Part shown: positions 26,449-38,299 of the stretch, piece after piece
How the letters are laid out: the number at the start of each line of letters is the position of its first letter
Numbering within the stretch: the first letter of the stretch is position 1
NCBI GenBank assembly: GCA_029204225.1
Contig: CM055096.1
Location: forward strand, 42,344,901-42,408,900
Direction: 5' to 3'
DNA length: 64,000 nucleotides
Origin: Diphasiastrum complanatum
Taxonomy: Eukaryota > Streptophyta > Lycopodiopsida > Lycopodiales > Lycopodiaceae
Translations under genes and position numbers: made by a program
Notes under the pieces: generated by a model
The model's input: the letters and a program-made list of their open reading frames with translations, nothing else
What the model was told of the DNA's origin: nothing
The model's database searches: none

Positions 26449-27549
26449 TCTAGTTTTAGTACATTAGTGCTTATCAACACTATATAATATCCATCATAAG
26501 CTTTGTAGGCCCAAAATGAGCTATTAGCCTTAAGAACAAGACGGTTCCCTCTTTAGGACCTCCAAAGTAATTAAATAAGTATAACAGGCCAATAAGGGCC
26601 CAATGTACACTAAATAAGACTTAACATGAGCTAACTATCTCTCAAGATAGTTATGTTTAGTTAAGTTAGAGCATTGTCTATAAGTAGACAAGAGACATCA
26701 TTCTAAAGATCTTTTGGCTCATTTGTAAAGGAGAGCTCTAAGCTTCCTCTTGTACCTAATGTGATTCTATGAAGATCCTTATGTTTTTTTTGCTTCTTAT
26801 GGATATGTTATCTTGAATGCTTTGTACTTCTTTTGCTCTTAAATTTAATTTCAATGTTATTACAATTTGCTTGGATTTAGCACATGAAATTCTTTGTATC
26901 AAAGCATTAGATCTTTTTCCCATCATATTTGGTGGTTTTCTTTAAGTTTGGTGAAGTTCTTTTACTAGTTTCTTGCTTTTTCAATTTTCAGAATGTTTTG
27001 ATTTGATTTCAGACCTATTAACTTTTTCTTTTTTGTATGATTTCTTGTTTTACATCAGTAGGCCTTCCTCTTAGCTTTCTGGAAGTATTATTTTTTCTTA
27101 ATTTGGAGCTATAATGACCAAGTTATGGCCATTTTAGTGAATTCATTCCAATTTTAGTTAGCTATAGTTTTTGCAGTCTGTTTTTCTCCATTTTGACAGT
27201 AATTTTGACCATTTTTTTTTTCTAATTGTAGTTGTAAATATTTGTACTCTTTCTCTTAGCTTTAATTTGCACTAATTTTCATCCAATTTGGTTAAGATTT
27301 GACAAAGTTATGGAGATTCTTGTAGAGTAGGTCCATTTCCTTTTTTTTGGAGAAAATTTTTGGGAGAGAAACACTTCTGTTTTTTGTTGTTATACTTTTG
27401 ATCATGTCGTAAATTTTTTACAAGTTCTTCATTCTGAAGTTTTCAAAAAAAACAAATTTATTACTCGTTCATTACTTGCCACACATGCGGGTCTATTGCC
27501 ATTATTTGCCCTTAATATTTTTAGTACAAATTTTTTAATTTCATCCTCC

Positions 27550-27850
27550 ATGATTGGAAAATTTTACACTCTTTATTTTAAGTAAGTTGTTAACTCGTCT
27601 TCCAAAATTTTCCTTTTTTTTTTATAGTAGATTTTTTAGTCTCTCATTATTTTTTTGTATTTTTAGTAAGTTTTTTCTCAAAAAATTAGCAAATTTCATT
27701 TTTAGTAAGTTTTTTACTCGCCCTCCAAAATTTCACACTTTCTATTTTAAGTAAAATTTTTACTTGCCCACTATTCGTCTTACTATTTTTTACAAGTATA
27801 TTACTCACCTACAATTTTTTAAATTTTGCCTTCTATTTTTTGGCATTATT
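27550..27850. repeat. Degenerate AGTAAGTTTTTTACTCGCC repeats inside the nested element
   Basis: Roughly five imperfect copies of an approximately 55-bp unit containing TTAGTAAGTTTTTTACTCGC and CCTCCAAAATTTCACACTTT occur in tandem. Confidence 0.6.
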
Positions 27851-28439
27851 CACACTTACTATGGATCAGCCAACTTCATCATCAACTCATGATTTTCTAC
27901 TGACTTGATAAGAAATGGCCAATCAACATTTATAGAGTGCTATGGCAATATCAATGTAATTTCCAATTTGAATCGAACAAGCAAATTCCAAATGTGAGTA
28001 TAGTTTCAATCAAAGGACACCAAAAATCAACTAAGGATAGCGAAGACAATGTGGATAATTATGAAGACAATATTTTTGTTTTGAAGATTGATCTTCGATT
28101 GAGCAATACAAAGGCCATTTTAGGGGTAGGTGAAATTACAAGAACTACTACATCACATTCAACCAGACGACTTGTCTAAGACTTCTTGCGAAATGGAATT
28201 AATAGACAAGGATAAAATTGATCTATATGAATGTTTCACTAAGTATAGAGTGCACAACAGAATGTGATGAAACTTGTAATATACAAGTTGGAAACTATCC
28301 TACCTATGAGATGGAACAAACAACTAAAGATCCATTATATCAAAGTTTCCACTTTGTGGTTCAAAATATTGGAGATATCAATATTTTTGAACATGATGAT
28401 GTATAATCTACGAAAGATCTTTTTTAGAGACTTTGAGTG

Positions 28440-28917
28440 AAAGGGATATCATCACTCTTTGCAAGCATCTCATGCACTTGATATTCTTGGAAATGAATGT
28501 CCATTTAGAATATCATTTGTTATTTCTAGAGATGATCAATTGAAACATATTGGTTCCTATATTGAAAATTGATCATGACATTAATTCCTTCATGTGGGAT
28601 CTTAACAATTCAAATGCAAGGCTAATGGTTATCATTGAAGCATTTGGATTGAAATTGGATAAATCATCCAATTTGTCATGAAGTCGAAAAAGCAGACAAA
28701 AGAGGATATTGTGATTTGGTTGTCAAAACGCAATATGGTGTTTCATCCATCTCTTCTTGAGCCATCTTTTCTTCTTAATGGAAAAGAAAGTTGCAAACTA
28801 AAGCTATCAGATGGGTTCAATTCAAACAATCTTAGATCTGCAACTATGGAGCAAGTTGTTAGACATGACATCTTATGGAGCATTCAAGTTCATCGAACGA
28901 GCATCTTCATTTTGTAG
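28440..28917 (+). pseudogene. Unrecognised coding-like segment in the nested element
   Basis: Frames with protein-like composition include YHHSLQASHALDILGNECPF, INSFMWDLNNSNARLMVIIE and KEDIVIWLSKRNMVFHPSLL ending at 28917. Stops separate them. I do not recognise a family. Because the element lacks gag-pol, this may be a captured cellular or transposon gene fragment, which is inference only. Confidence 0.35.
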
Positions 28918-29483
28918 GACAAAACTGTTAAGTAGGGAGAGTGTCATGTACTTTTAGTACATCAGTGCTTATCAACACTATGTAATATCCAAAGTAAGCT
29001 TTGTACACCCAAAAGGTTATTAGCTTAAAGTGTAAGGTGGTTCTCTCTTTAGGCCGTCCAAAGTAATTAAATAATGATGATAGCCCAATAACGGCCCAAT
29101 GCACATTAAATAAGACTTAACAGGGGCTAACTATCCCTCAAAATAGTTATGTTTAGTTAAGTTAGAGCATTGTCTATAAGTAGGCAAGAGACATCATTCT
29201 AAGGATCTTTTGGCTCATTTGCAAAGGAGAGCTCTAAGCTTCCTCTTGTGAATGTAGCTTTGGGATTTCCATGGCTAGGTCTCATGTGACCAATCGACAT
29301 GAAGTCATGCCCTTCCATTCTTTTGTAATCATTTTCTCAATCCTAATGTGATTCCATGAAGATTCTTATGATTTTTTTGCTTCTTATGGATATGTTATTT
29401 TGAATGTTTTGTACTTCTTTTGCAGGCTTAGCTTTGATTTGATTGTTATTGCTCTTTGCTTGGATTTGGCACATGACATGGAC

Positions 29484-30564
29484 AAGCAGCTCCAAACCAT
29501 CATTGAGGAACATTCGAAAGTACTTAGATGTATTACCTATGTGCGAATTTCAAAGGAGATTAGAAAAAAACTGGACTTCAATAATATTAAATCAATTTTT
29601 ATTGGTTATACTTCCTTAGATAAAACTTATAAGTTGTATAATCTTGCAACTTCTAGAATTTTAATACCAGAGATGTAATATTCATTGAAGATAAATTTAT
29701 TGATTTAAAAATCAATCAGATACATTGATGAATCTACTTATTATCTTATTCAAAAACCAACAACTATTGATGAAGCACTCACACAATCTAACTCAAATCT
29801 TTGGAGGAAAGCAATGGACTGAGAATTATATTCTCTGATCAAGAACAAGATCTGGTCTATTGTCAATTTTTCTGCAAACAAAAATATAATTTTTTGCAAA
29901 TGGATTTTCAAAATCAAGTATAAAACAAATGGGAGCATAAATCGAAGGAAAGCATGATTGGTGAAAAAAAAAAAATCTTAGATCTCTAATATTGATTATT
30001 TTGAAACTTACAAGCATTCTTTGATCAGATTGTTATATCTTATGTTACTGTAGCCAACATTGAAGTACACCAATTAGATATACATACAACATATATCAAT
30101 GGAGTTATAGAAGAAGATATTTATATGATGCAGTCAGAAGGTTGTGTAATCAATGGCAAAGATCATTATGCAAACTCCACAAAGCACTTTATGGCTTAAA
30201 GCAATCTGCCCGAGCATGACTTCAGAGGATAAATTTTTTTAAGCTCTGTAGATTCAAATATGTACTTCAAGGCCATGCAACAATGTCATTACTTTGTATA
30301 TTCATGACACACTGTTGTTTAGAAATAGTGTCTATCTAAAACAAGATGCTAAAAAGATGATGTTCATAATTTGACATGAAAAACCTAATTGAAGCTTATT
30401 ATTTTCTCAACATCCAAATTCATAGAGACAGAGAGAAAAGGCTGCTATACATAACTGAACATAGGTATATTATTAATATGGTTACTGAGTACAATATGAT
30501 AAATTGCAAGTTCATCTACTCAAATGTGGATCTTGGTTTAAAGCTATCTAAAGAGTTACTGTAG
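29484..30564 (+). pseudogene. Copia integrase C-terminus and reverse transcriptase, continuing from 26443
   Basis: After the nested element the integrase C-terminal domain resumes (EEHSKVLRCITYVRISKEIR and NIKSIFIGYTSLDKTYKLYN, to 29678). It is followed by RT: DEALTQSNSNLWRKAMD, KWIFKIKYKTNG, LHKALYGLKQSARA (about 30175-30220) and NLIEAYYFLNIQIHRDREKR (30379-30438). Stops and frameshifts are common and the YVDD box is lost. Together with 26113-26443 it is one plus-strand Copia copy split by the insertion. Confidence 0.85.
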
Positions 30565-30799
30565 TGTTCTCAAACAATAGAGCAGCATATGGATTTACCT
30601 TTTTGCTCAACAATGGTCGAAAATCTCTTGAAATAGTCGAAAGCATATAGTGAAAATACAAATTCTACTTGACTACTTTTGGTCATTCTTGTAAAATTTG
30701 GTATGGATAGTGGACCAAGGCCTCCACTTTGATGCAATATGTCTATTTTGTGTATAGTAGAGTCAATTACCATGTGTCATCACTTTTTTAAGTCAATAC

Positions 30800-31301
30800 A
30801 TGCTTGTCATGTAGTGGGGAGAATCAAGCCCCCCGTTTTGTAGAGAATCTAGACAAGTTTGTGTCATAAGTTTGGTGACTCATCATAGGTCAAGGAAGCA
30901 TTTACTTTTGGATTAAGAATGCTAAGTTTAGGTCATAAATGAAGTGGAAAAGACTGAGAAACAAGCTGATCTATATGTAATTGTTTGGATTGATCAAGAG
31001 AATATTGATTTTTGCCTTTTATAGAGTGTATTTGAGATCATAGCTTATTGTACTTTATGTTTTACCTTATTTTACTGATCCTTAAGCATATTCAAGCTAT
31101 TTTACAATAGCTTCACATGTACAGATCATAATTTATCCAAATTATTGATGTTTTAGTGATATTTTGGAGCTCTACTCTTAAACCAGTCAATTTCATGCAT
31201 TCTAGCTTGCCTAGAATCATTGAAACTTGTTTGAATATTTGAATGGTAACTCCCAAGCTTCATAAGTGATTGATAATCCTTGGCATCCTTTATTTTTTAC
31301 A
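30800..31301 (+). mobile_element. Possible Copia LTR ending at a PBS, start undetermined
   Basis: TTTTTTACA is followed immediately by TGGTATCAAAGC, so an LTR end at 31301 is likely. The start is not defined because no second copy was found; the coordinate given is a rough guess. Nothing coding was recognised in it. Confidence 0.4.
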
Positions 31302-31313
31302 TGGTATCAAAGC
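31302..31313 (+). other. Copia primer binding site
   Basis: TGGTATCAAAGC on the plus strand, one change from the canonical TGGTATCAGAGC. The 550 bp after it have no recognisable gag. Confidence 0.65.
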
Positions 31314-32079
31314 TAAGTTGAAGCTTGGATCAATACATCAAATTTTGAATCCATTTGACGGCCAAAATTGAGTTACCTTCTAATTTGAGAGGCCTCAATG
31401 TTGAGATAGTCATCAAACTTGGATTCTTGGAGGTGATGAGGTGTTTTTGGCTCAAAGTATATTATGTTCATTGTGTGTGTGGCTTAGAAATCCTAATTGA
31501 CCAAAAATTTTGAAGACATACCAAGATAGAAAGTTTTGATCTTTTGTTTCTAGTTTTTTTACTTAAGTGTAGAGCTTGTAAAAAGGAATCTAGATTTACC
31601 TTCATATTTGGATTTGGATCACCCATTGAAGAGCATGGATGGTCTATATCTCATGTCTAAACCCTAAATTCTCAAATTAAGGTTCAATAGGTGTCCATCA
31701 AGTCTATTTGATACCAAATACCTACAATTGTCAAGATCAATGTATTGTCAAAATTGTCTTGAAAATTGATAATAGTTTTGCATAAGTAAAGGTCCAATTT
31801 TAGTCCAACCTCATTTGAATTGAGTGTGAGAGTCTTATTGAAGTATTTCAAGAGTGATTAGACTAGGGAGATCCAAGTCAAAACCCAAGAAGGACATCAA
31901 GGCAAAGGGCAAAACCATCTAAGCTTACATATGATGAGAAGGGTACGCAAGTTGTGGAAAGTACAAACTTTGTTCTTCCCACTTCTTTCAATAAGCCTAC
32001 TTGTGTAGTGGAAGATAAGCAAAAAGGATTGTCTTCTACTTTTTGTGACGCAATCATTAAGAGGGAGTCATAAAATGGA

Positions 32080-32280
32080 GATCTATATTGTGTGTCTATT
32101 GAGAATTGGAATGGACTCAAAGAAGCAACAAGGATCATGCTTGACACTCATCTTCACCTACTCTATATCATTTTGGATGGGAATCATGTCATCTCTTTGC
32201 TTCATGATGGTGACATTGTTTTCACTGTGGCTAATGAATTTGGTGTGATTTTGTATAATCTCAATTAATGTTTGGGAGGG
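32080..32280 (+). pseudogene. Divergent Copia RT-like fragment, sister of 23280-23600
   Basis: Reads LIENWNGLKEATRIMLDTHL, LLYIILDGNHVISLLHDGD and IVFTVANEFGVILYNLN. It matches the fragment at 23.3 kb position by position (SKTWLYTHLHPLY, LWLFHGDDIVFTLHSE, LYGLN). The sequence ends in stops and the rest of the element was not found. Confidence 0.55.
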
Positions 32281-32593
32281 AAATTTTACATAGGTTAAGT
32301 CTTATAAAATTTGTTTTGAGCAGAGTTTATAATGTTGTTATGGAAGAGCATGAGGAAGTGCTTAGTTTGCTTCAGCAACACCAAGTTGAAATTGGCGATT
32401 TGAAGCTAGGAAAAGGCATCGAGATCGAACCAAAAGTTCAAAGCATATCTTATATGAGCAATTTCATGTCAATGTTCTTACTCATCTTATCTCATATATG
32501 AGCAATTTCATGTCAAAGTCGGTATGAAAATTGTTAAGTTTTGATAAGACTAATGACATTGTTCTATATAATTTTGATCTTGAAGATAGACTA

Positions 32594-32792
32594 ATGGAAA
32601 TGGAGATGAGGGAGCTTCATTGTGTCACTCATTCACACATATGTTTCCAAGTGGTGGACTCTTATGGCAAGATGTCGATGGAGGCTTGTTCATGGAAATG
32701 GAGATGAGGGAGCTTCATTGTGTCACTCATTTACACATATGTTTCCAAGTGTTGGAGAGCTCTTATGGCAAGATGTTGATGGAGGCTCGTTC
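32594..32792. repeat. 98-bp tandem duplication
   Basis: Two head-to-tail copies begin ATGGAAATGGAGATGAGGGA, at 32594 and 32692, and differ at a handful of positions plus a three-base indel. Confidence 0.92.
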
Positions 32793-33435
32793 ATGGCATT
32801 TCATGTTTCTAGTTATCCTATCAAAATTCTTCACTTTTCTCTCTATAACGGATCTTTCCTCATTGGTCACAATCTCTCCCATAGTGTCAACCATACAGTT
32901 TCCATTGTAAATTTTCACATATAATGACTCATCCCATCCAACTTGTTATTTTCAACCAAAGCATATACAATCGTGCTAGCCATTATATAACACACACCGA
33001 AAACTGAAAGTTTCACAAGGAAACACATCTCAATCAATTTTTTGAATTGCAAGCATGCAAATGGAAGTGGGTGTAGATAATTTTTCACACAGTTTCATAA
33101 TCACACTCATGGAAATTCTTGAACACAAAATGTTCGGAATTTGAGAAAAGCTCAATTAAAAAATATCTATAATGGTGATAGAAGCATACCACTCACTAAG
33201 AGAAATGGCCTAATGAAAAGGAGAGATCATGGATATGGATGAACAAATCACCATATCATAGCAAAAGGAATCCCGACAAAAGTAGAAGAATACACAACAC
33301 TTCATTGAAAAAGAAAAGCACAACACAATAATATTACAATACTTATTCATCAACAACTCACCAAGTAGGGAGAAGGTAGGTGCCCCCACACAAACTTGCA
33401 GCACCACACAATTGATTGATGCTTACTAGCACCAC

Positions 33436-33457
33436 TTGGGTAGGGTGTATATATACC
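33436..33457. repeat. Short palindrome GTAGGGT...ACCCTAC
   Basis: Inverted 7-bp arms flank GTATATAT. Surrounding sequence (33000-33830) has no recognisable gene. Confidence 0.6.
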
Positions 33458-33830
33458 CTACCTATGGGTGTTCTAGATTGATTAACATACGGCCTACTCC
33501 ACTATCTATTGCCTCCTTGCACTACCCCCTCAAGTCATCATCTAGTACCTCTAGCTAGTCTAAGACATGCTACAATTAATGAGCACATTGATAGTTTGGA
33601 GGTATGAACACCATACATAGTCTTATGACTCTAAGATCCAAAAATCACATTCCTTACATTTTGTATACAACAGTAAAATAGAGATACGTTGGACAACAAA
33701 ACAATTATTACTTTTCAACAACAACTTGGTGAATTGAATAAAATGATTGTGAACAATGCAAACTTAATAGAAGGGTTATTCACAACGTATATGGATACAT
33801 CCTTGGTGAGTCATGATTACTATGAACTAG

Positions 33831-33915
33831 GTAGTGGGCGTGAGCAGGCCCACTACCCAGTGTAATTGGTGGTCAGTACGGACCGAGCCGCTCTCGAGGT
33901 AAGTACTGACCACCA
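33831..33915. repeat. Twin hairpins
   Basis: Arms GTAGTGGGC/GCCCACTAC (33831-33839 and 33848-33856, loop 8) are followed ten bases later by a perfect 13-bp stem TGGTGGTCAGTAC/GTACTGACCACCA (33867-33879 and 33903-33915, loop 23). The block is GC-rich within AT-rich sequence. It might be a small inverted-repeat insertion. From 33916 to 35000 I see no gene. Confidence 0.8.
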
Positions 33916-35009
33916 TTTGCCCGATAGCAGGCGTTGTGTTAATAAGAGCATTGTGAACAAATTATTATATGAAAAAGAGACCAAAACTTGAAAGTCTAAA
34001 AGATTATTCCCAATAACTCGGTCAATGCCACTAAAAGCATGTAACCCATAGTTAACGTGACCCACAAAAGCTTCTTGCAATTCTGGTATTTACAATTCCT
34101 CTCTTTCTACAAAGGAGTGTAACACAGTTTTCTCCAAAATGATATAATGCATCTCAGCATATTCTTCAAGCACTTAGCATACTAGTTCATATAAACACCC
34201 TGTTACGATTTTTTTTCTTTCTACTATTACTTTTCCTATATGTTTCTGCAGAAAATCCATGCACTTCTACTGCACCAATGAACGTGCATTTAGGAAAAGC
34301 CATTATCAATACATAAGTAAGATCAGGGGAACATACACTGAATTCTGCACCTTCTGTCAGGGATAGAGCGGCTAGCAAGACATCTATAAAATAAACTAGA
34401 AGATTCCATGTCCCACTGAGCATCTTCTACCTCTTCAAAGGCTCTGTGATCAGCATTGAACAAATACCACTTTAGAAACTATGAAGTATGATGGCTAAAA
34501 TGGAAGACCAATATACAGTTAAGCAGTATATATAACCTGTCAGAAGCACAATCAAAATACAGCTATCTACTCCAAATATGTACAATTGGATCCATGTAAG
34601 AAGAAACTAAAAAGCCTCGATAATCAGCTGCAAGCAATAGTTTTTTCACGGGGATTTGAGTTCAAGCCAAGAGAAAACTGAGCAAGCAAAAAGCTTTAAT
34701 TTGAGGGGAAAGAATGTTAGCTTTCCGAATAACGAGCTCAAGGAGTCGAGGCCACATGTTCAAATGATAGCAACAGGGTACGACTGAGAGTCTACTGGTA
34801 GGTAAATGAAAATCAGCTTGCTGATTCACAGACTTGAGTTATGTCGTGTTATAAGAACGAGGTTTTGGTTTTGCCTTCTTATTTGATGCCACAGAGTACA
34901 CATAATTTTGTGTCTCGTGTGTCACATAATTGTGCAAGAAACAAGAAAACCTGAAACAGGCATTTCTGTGCACCAACAACATGAACAAAGAAAGCGTCGA
35001 TTTACCGCT

Positions 35010-35145
35010 GCAAATTCTTAATTGATCTGAAAAGAGAATAATCCTTGATTCTACAAGCGCAAATTCTTGATTGATCTGAAAGAAAACAATCCTTGAATCT
35101 ACAAGTGCAAATTCTTGATCGATCTGAAAAGAAGACAATTCTTCA
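35010..35145. repeat. ~52-bp tandem repeat, about 2.5-3 copies
   Basis: The unit CAAATTCTTGATTGATCTGA + AARGAAAACAATCCTTGAATCTACAAG repeats with small changes. The minus-strand frame over it therefore repeats the peptide FxQIDQEFALVESR. Confidence 0.85.
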
Positions 35146-35524
35146 CCTGGAGGCACTGGCAAGTATGGAAGATAGCTGGCTGTCGCATGGATTTTTTCAA
35201 TAAAGAAGCGCAATATCTTGTATGCCACCAAATAAATAATCAAGTCCATGACTTTACAATTTTGGCATATTCAATTCTACTTTGAGTTTTCAAACACAGA
35301 AAGAAAGCAAGAAACACAAAAAGAATCGAAAAGCTTCAGCAAAAGCTGCTCGTATCCTCGATCCGCTTCTACTATGCAAAGCATAAAATGCGAGCAAGCA
35401 TTACTTACAGGGTAAAAACATGAGTGCATACACGACAGACAAAGGGCGGGGGCAAGAAAGCGAGGTGTGTTTGATGAGAGGTGGTTGGGAAAAGGTTTCC
35501 GTTAAATTAGCCGAGGCTCTTTAT

Positions 35525-35612
35525 GGGGGCCCTGCCCCAAGGGCCTTCCTGGGAGGGAGGGCCCTTGCCCAAGGGCCCGCCCCGACCTGCACGGAAGGCA
35601 CAGGTCTGAAAT
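35525..35612. other. GC-rich islet with GGGCCCTTGCCCAAGGGCCC palindrome
   Basis: About 75 bases of G/C runs, including a near-perfect palindrome, stand out in a 35% GC background. The frame across it (35420-35635) matches nothing I know. Confidence 0.6.
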
Positions 35613-35629
35613 TCTTTTCTCTCCTAGAT

Positions 35630-35760
35630 TTTTGACAGAATCGTTGATGCTGTTACTCGGGGATGAGAATTCTGGAGTAGTTTTTGACAGAATCTTTGAT
35701 GCTGTTACTTAAGGATGAGAATTCTGGAGTAGTTTATGGAAGGAATCGCTGATGCTTTCA
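35630..35760. repeat. ~57-bp tandem repeat, two copies plus a partial
   Basis: TTTTTGACAGAATCKTTGAT followed by GCTGTTACT...GGATGAGAATTCTGGAGTAG is present twice, and a third partial copy begins GGAAGGAATCGCTGATGC. Confidence 0.85.
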
Positions 35761-35876
35761 CATGCAAGCAAATTCCACCTCGAAACTCCTCTTTGAAACT
35801 TACATCCCCTTAAGGGCCTTTGCATTTTGTAAAGTCTCATTTGAGTCTTCCTTTGCATCCGCATCCACCAATTCAC

Positions 35877-36015
35877 TTATATAGGAGTACCCGACACCCT
35901 TGGACTTGGTACTCCTTTTGAATCAAACCATCTTTTGCCAACAAGTCGTTTCATTAAATGGCTAACGTGAAAAACTGGGTGGACTTTGATTCCTTGCAGA
36001 AGATCAAGTTGAGTT
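35877..36015 (-). pseudogene. Ty3/Gypsy integrase C-terminal end
   Basis: Minus strand encodes LLQGIKVHPVFHVSHLMKRL, the characteristic (K/R)IHPVFHVS(L/R)LK segment at the end of Gypsy (chromovirus-type) integrase. Only this short end survives. It lies next to a (TG)n/(CG)n tract. Confidence 0.75.
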
Positions 36016-36046
36016 TTCTTATGTTGGGGCTTGGTGGGTGGGGGGG

Positions 36047-36092
36047 AAGATGTGTGTGTGTGTGTGTGTGTGCGCGCACGTGCACGCGCGTG
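36047..36092. repeat. (TG)n tract running into GCGCGCACGTGCACGCGCG
   Basis: Alternating purine-pyrimidine sequence over about 45 bp, with a GC-alternating near-palindromic end, is a classic Z-DNA-prone composition. Confidence 0.85.
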
Positions 36093-36420
36093 TCTAAATG
36101 AATTTTTTTTTGAGTGTGCCTTTGAATGGATATAGTCATCAACACACATACGGTATGAGTGGAAGGAAGAGTAGAAGTTTTGGTGTAACCTGTCTTTATC
36201 AAAATCACATATTGTTATTATTGTTCACATATTTATGATATACAAACCAAATCAATTGTATCTATCTTACTACCAATACAAATGCAATAGACAAGTGTGT
36301 GATTCTTAAGTTCATGCCACTTTTCATAACATATTATTGACTATTGAACTTTCATAATAGCGTAGCTAACTAATTTGGTTTGCTCATCAATATATGTCCA
36401 AGTCATTTAAGCATGACATA

Positions 36421-36672
36421 CTTGTAAGACCCCAACATCAACTAAGGAAGGACAATAAACTATTACCCAAACAACGTTAGTGCCTCTCTAGCTAACATAC
36501 TTGTAAGACCACCAAGATCACTTGTGGAAGTACAATAGATTATTACCCAAACAATATTAATACCTTTCTATGTCCCAAGAGGGCTTCAATGTAAGACCAC
36601 CAAGATCACTTGAGGAAGGACAATAGATTATTACCCAAACAACATTAATACCTTTCTATGTCCCTTGAAAGA
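36421..36672. repeat. ~80-90 bp tandem repeat, three copies
   Basis: Copies start at about 36422, 36501 and 36591 with TTGTAAGACC/ATGTAAGACC. Each includes GGACAATAGATTATTACCCA and (in copies 2 and 3) CTTTCTATGTCCC. From 36673 to 37600 the sequence is AT-rich with no recognisable gene. Confidence 0.85.
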
Positions 36673-37670
36673 AAAACAAACTTTAGATGCCAAGTAACCA
36701 TCTGAGCCAACCCAACCTTAGGATAGGCAAGGCCTTTGTGGCATAATACCACATGTCTAATAATAAAGGCATGAGGTGTTTGCTATCTGAGCAAATAGTC
36801 ACAATGAAGAAAAAATTTGAAGTTTTATTAATAAAGGAAATGCAAGAAAGGGAGGAAAAAAGGGTAAGGAACAATGCTTGCCAAAAACATATAATCCATT
36901 GAAAAAAGCCTACCAAATTTTTAAATCACCTACTCAAATTTTTTTTATAGGTTCTCATAATCTACATGTTTGAGCACTTATAGGTTATGAGCCTATCAAA
37001 AATTAAAATATAGGCTTTTATTTTCATATAGAAATTTTTTGGTTTAAGGCATTAGAAATAATTAGTATGGCTCTAGGCTTTAATACGTTATTTGAGTGGC
37101 TCATAATAAAGTGTTAACAAATGCATTTCATTTTACTTCTTTTAAAATACAAAAATCATACAAGTATTTTTTTCATCATTATTAAAATCTAATATATATC
37201 AAAATGTAAAAATTTAACATTTTAATATTGATTATTGCATCACCCTAATTTCTTGTGGTTTTTTAGAAGTTGTCGATTTTTCAATCTCAATTTGCTTTCA
37301 ACAAAATATTACAAATCTACATTAATAACTAATTATATTGGCTTAATAAAGCTATGTGACATAAGGTTTACATGAATCCAGCTACTTTATTACACATAAA
37401 TTTCTCGCATTTGAAAATATTAAACAAAATTTTGCTTGCATCTAAAAAATGTTGTTGATTTTTTAAAAGTTAATTTTAAATAAAGAAAAAGATGTCAATT
37501 CCATTCTTATACTTGCTGACTTTTGCCATATCGTAAGCTTTTGGCCCATGAGTTGTCAAAAAGCCTAAAAAAAAAAATTTATATGTTTTATGTTAAGTTT
37601 GAAAAAAAAGTTTTCCGCACTCGTAAGGAAGGAAGGCAGAGATCAAGGATAGAAGAGAGACAGACAAACG

Positions 37671-38271
37671 ATGAAGGCGGTTGTGAGAGCTTACGGAGAG
37701 GTTTTGCGACTGGTCAGACTGCTGCCTCCACAGACTCGCTCCTACTACTCCCGCTATGCTCGTGAGAATTTCGTGGCTTACGCTGACGAGCACGATCCAG
37801 CAGCCATTCGCGACCTATTGCGTCGAGCCTATGATCATAGTTGCTGGGTCCTCAACAAGGTTTTGCCCTTCACACTCCTTTTTGCTTTACTATTACATCT
37901 TACTGGCTTGTAATATATAAAGAACTTGAATCAGAAGAAGATGAGGCATCTTAAAACGGTGGTAGTTCTAGAACGCTTTGTTTGACATCTTATTTTTATT
38001 TCTAAAGCATACAGGCAAATATTAAGTGAAACACTTTATCTACGGGGGTTTCTTGGCCTATGAAAGCATATAATAGGCACTGTGATTGCATATCGCACCA
38101 AACACAATTTCAAGAAATAGTACGCCGAGAGGTGATTTGATCAGTATAGTGTAAATTGACAGACATGTGTATGTGCTTGCAAACAAATGAATGTTTGGTG
38201 TGACCCTTTGTCAGTATGGGGCTGATGAGGCAGCTGCCAAGAATCTTTCGCAAATTTTCGAGGAGAACTGA
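37671..38271 (+). CDS. LYR motif-containing protein (LYRM9 / At3g19508-like), two exons
   Basis: Exon 1 is 37671-37859 (63 codons, ATG start) and exon 2 is 38215-38271, with a 355-bp GT-AG intron and a CCCTTTGTCAG acceptor. Splicing is in phase 0 and gives 81 residues. The protein has the small LYR-family fold signature: the helix VRAYGEVLRLVRLLP, the conserved YYSRYARENF block, and a final helix (AYDHSCWVLNKYG then DEAAAKNLSQIF). Length and wording match the plant At3g19508/LYRM9 group. LYR proteins usually bind the mitochondrial acyl carrier protein and act in assembly of iron-sulfur or respiratory complexes; the exact client of this group is not settled. Exon 1 is far more GC-rich than its surroundings. 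It is the only intact cellular gene I see here. Confidence 0.88.
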
Positions 38272-38299
38272 AGACGATCCCATGGTTACTTGGGGGAAA

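Larger units (their letters stand above)
26449..29478 (+). mobile_element. Nested LTR retrotransposon without recognisable gag-pol
   Basis: The LTRs are 26449-26889 and 28947-29478. They align end to end (TTTTAGTACATYAGTGCTTA ... TTGGATTTRGCACATGA) apart from an approximately 92-bp deletion in the first. The intact LTR starts TGTACTTTTAGTACA and ends ACATGACA. A decayed PBS (TTGTATCAAAGCAT) follows the first LTR and a purine-rich AAGTAGGGAGAG precedes the second. The 2.06-kb interior has short frames (27937-28179, 28678-28917) that are not gag or pol. It is therefore a non-autonomous, LARD-like element, flanked by TGGAC repeats. Confidence 0.85.

Noticed and set aside
36421-36672. Regular repeats considered as a CRISPR-like array
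   Set aside because: The units are contiguous tandem copies of 80-90 bp with no repeat-spacer structure, and the host is eukaryotic.
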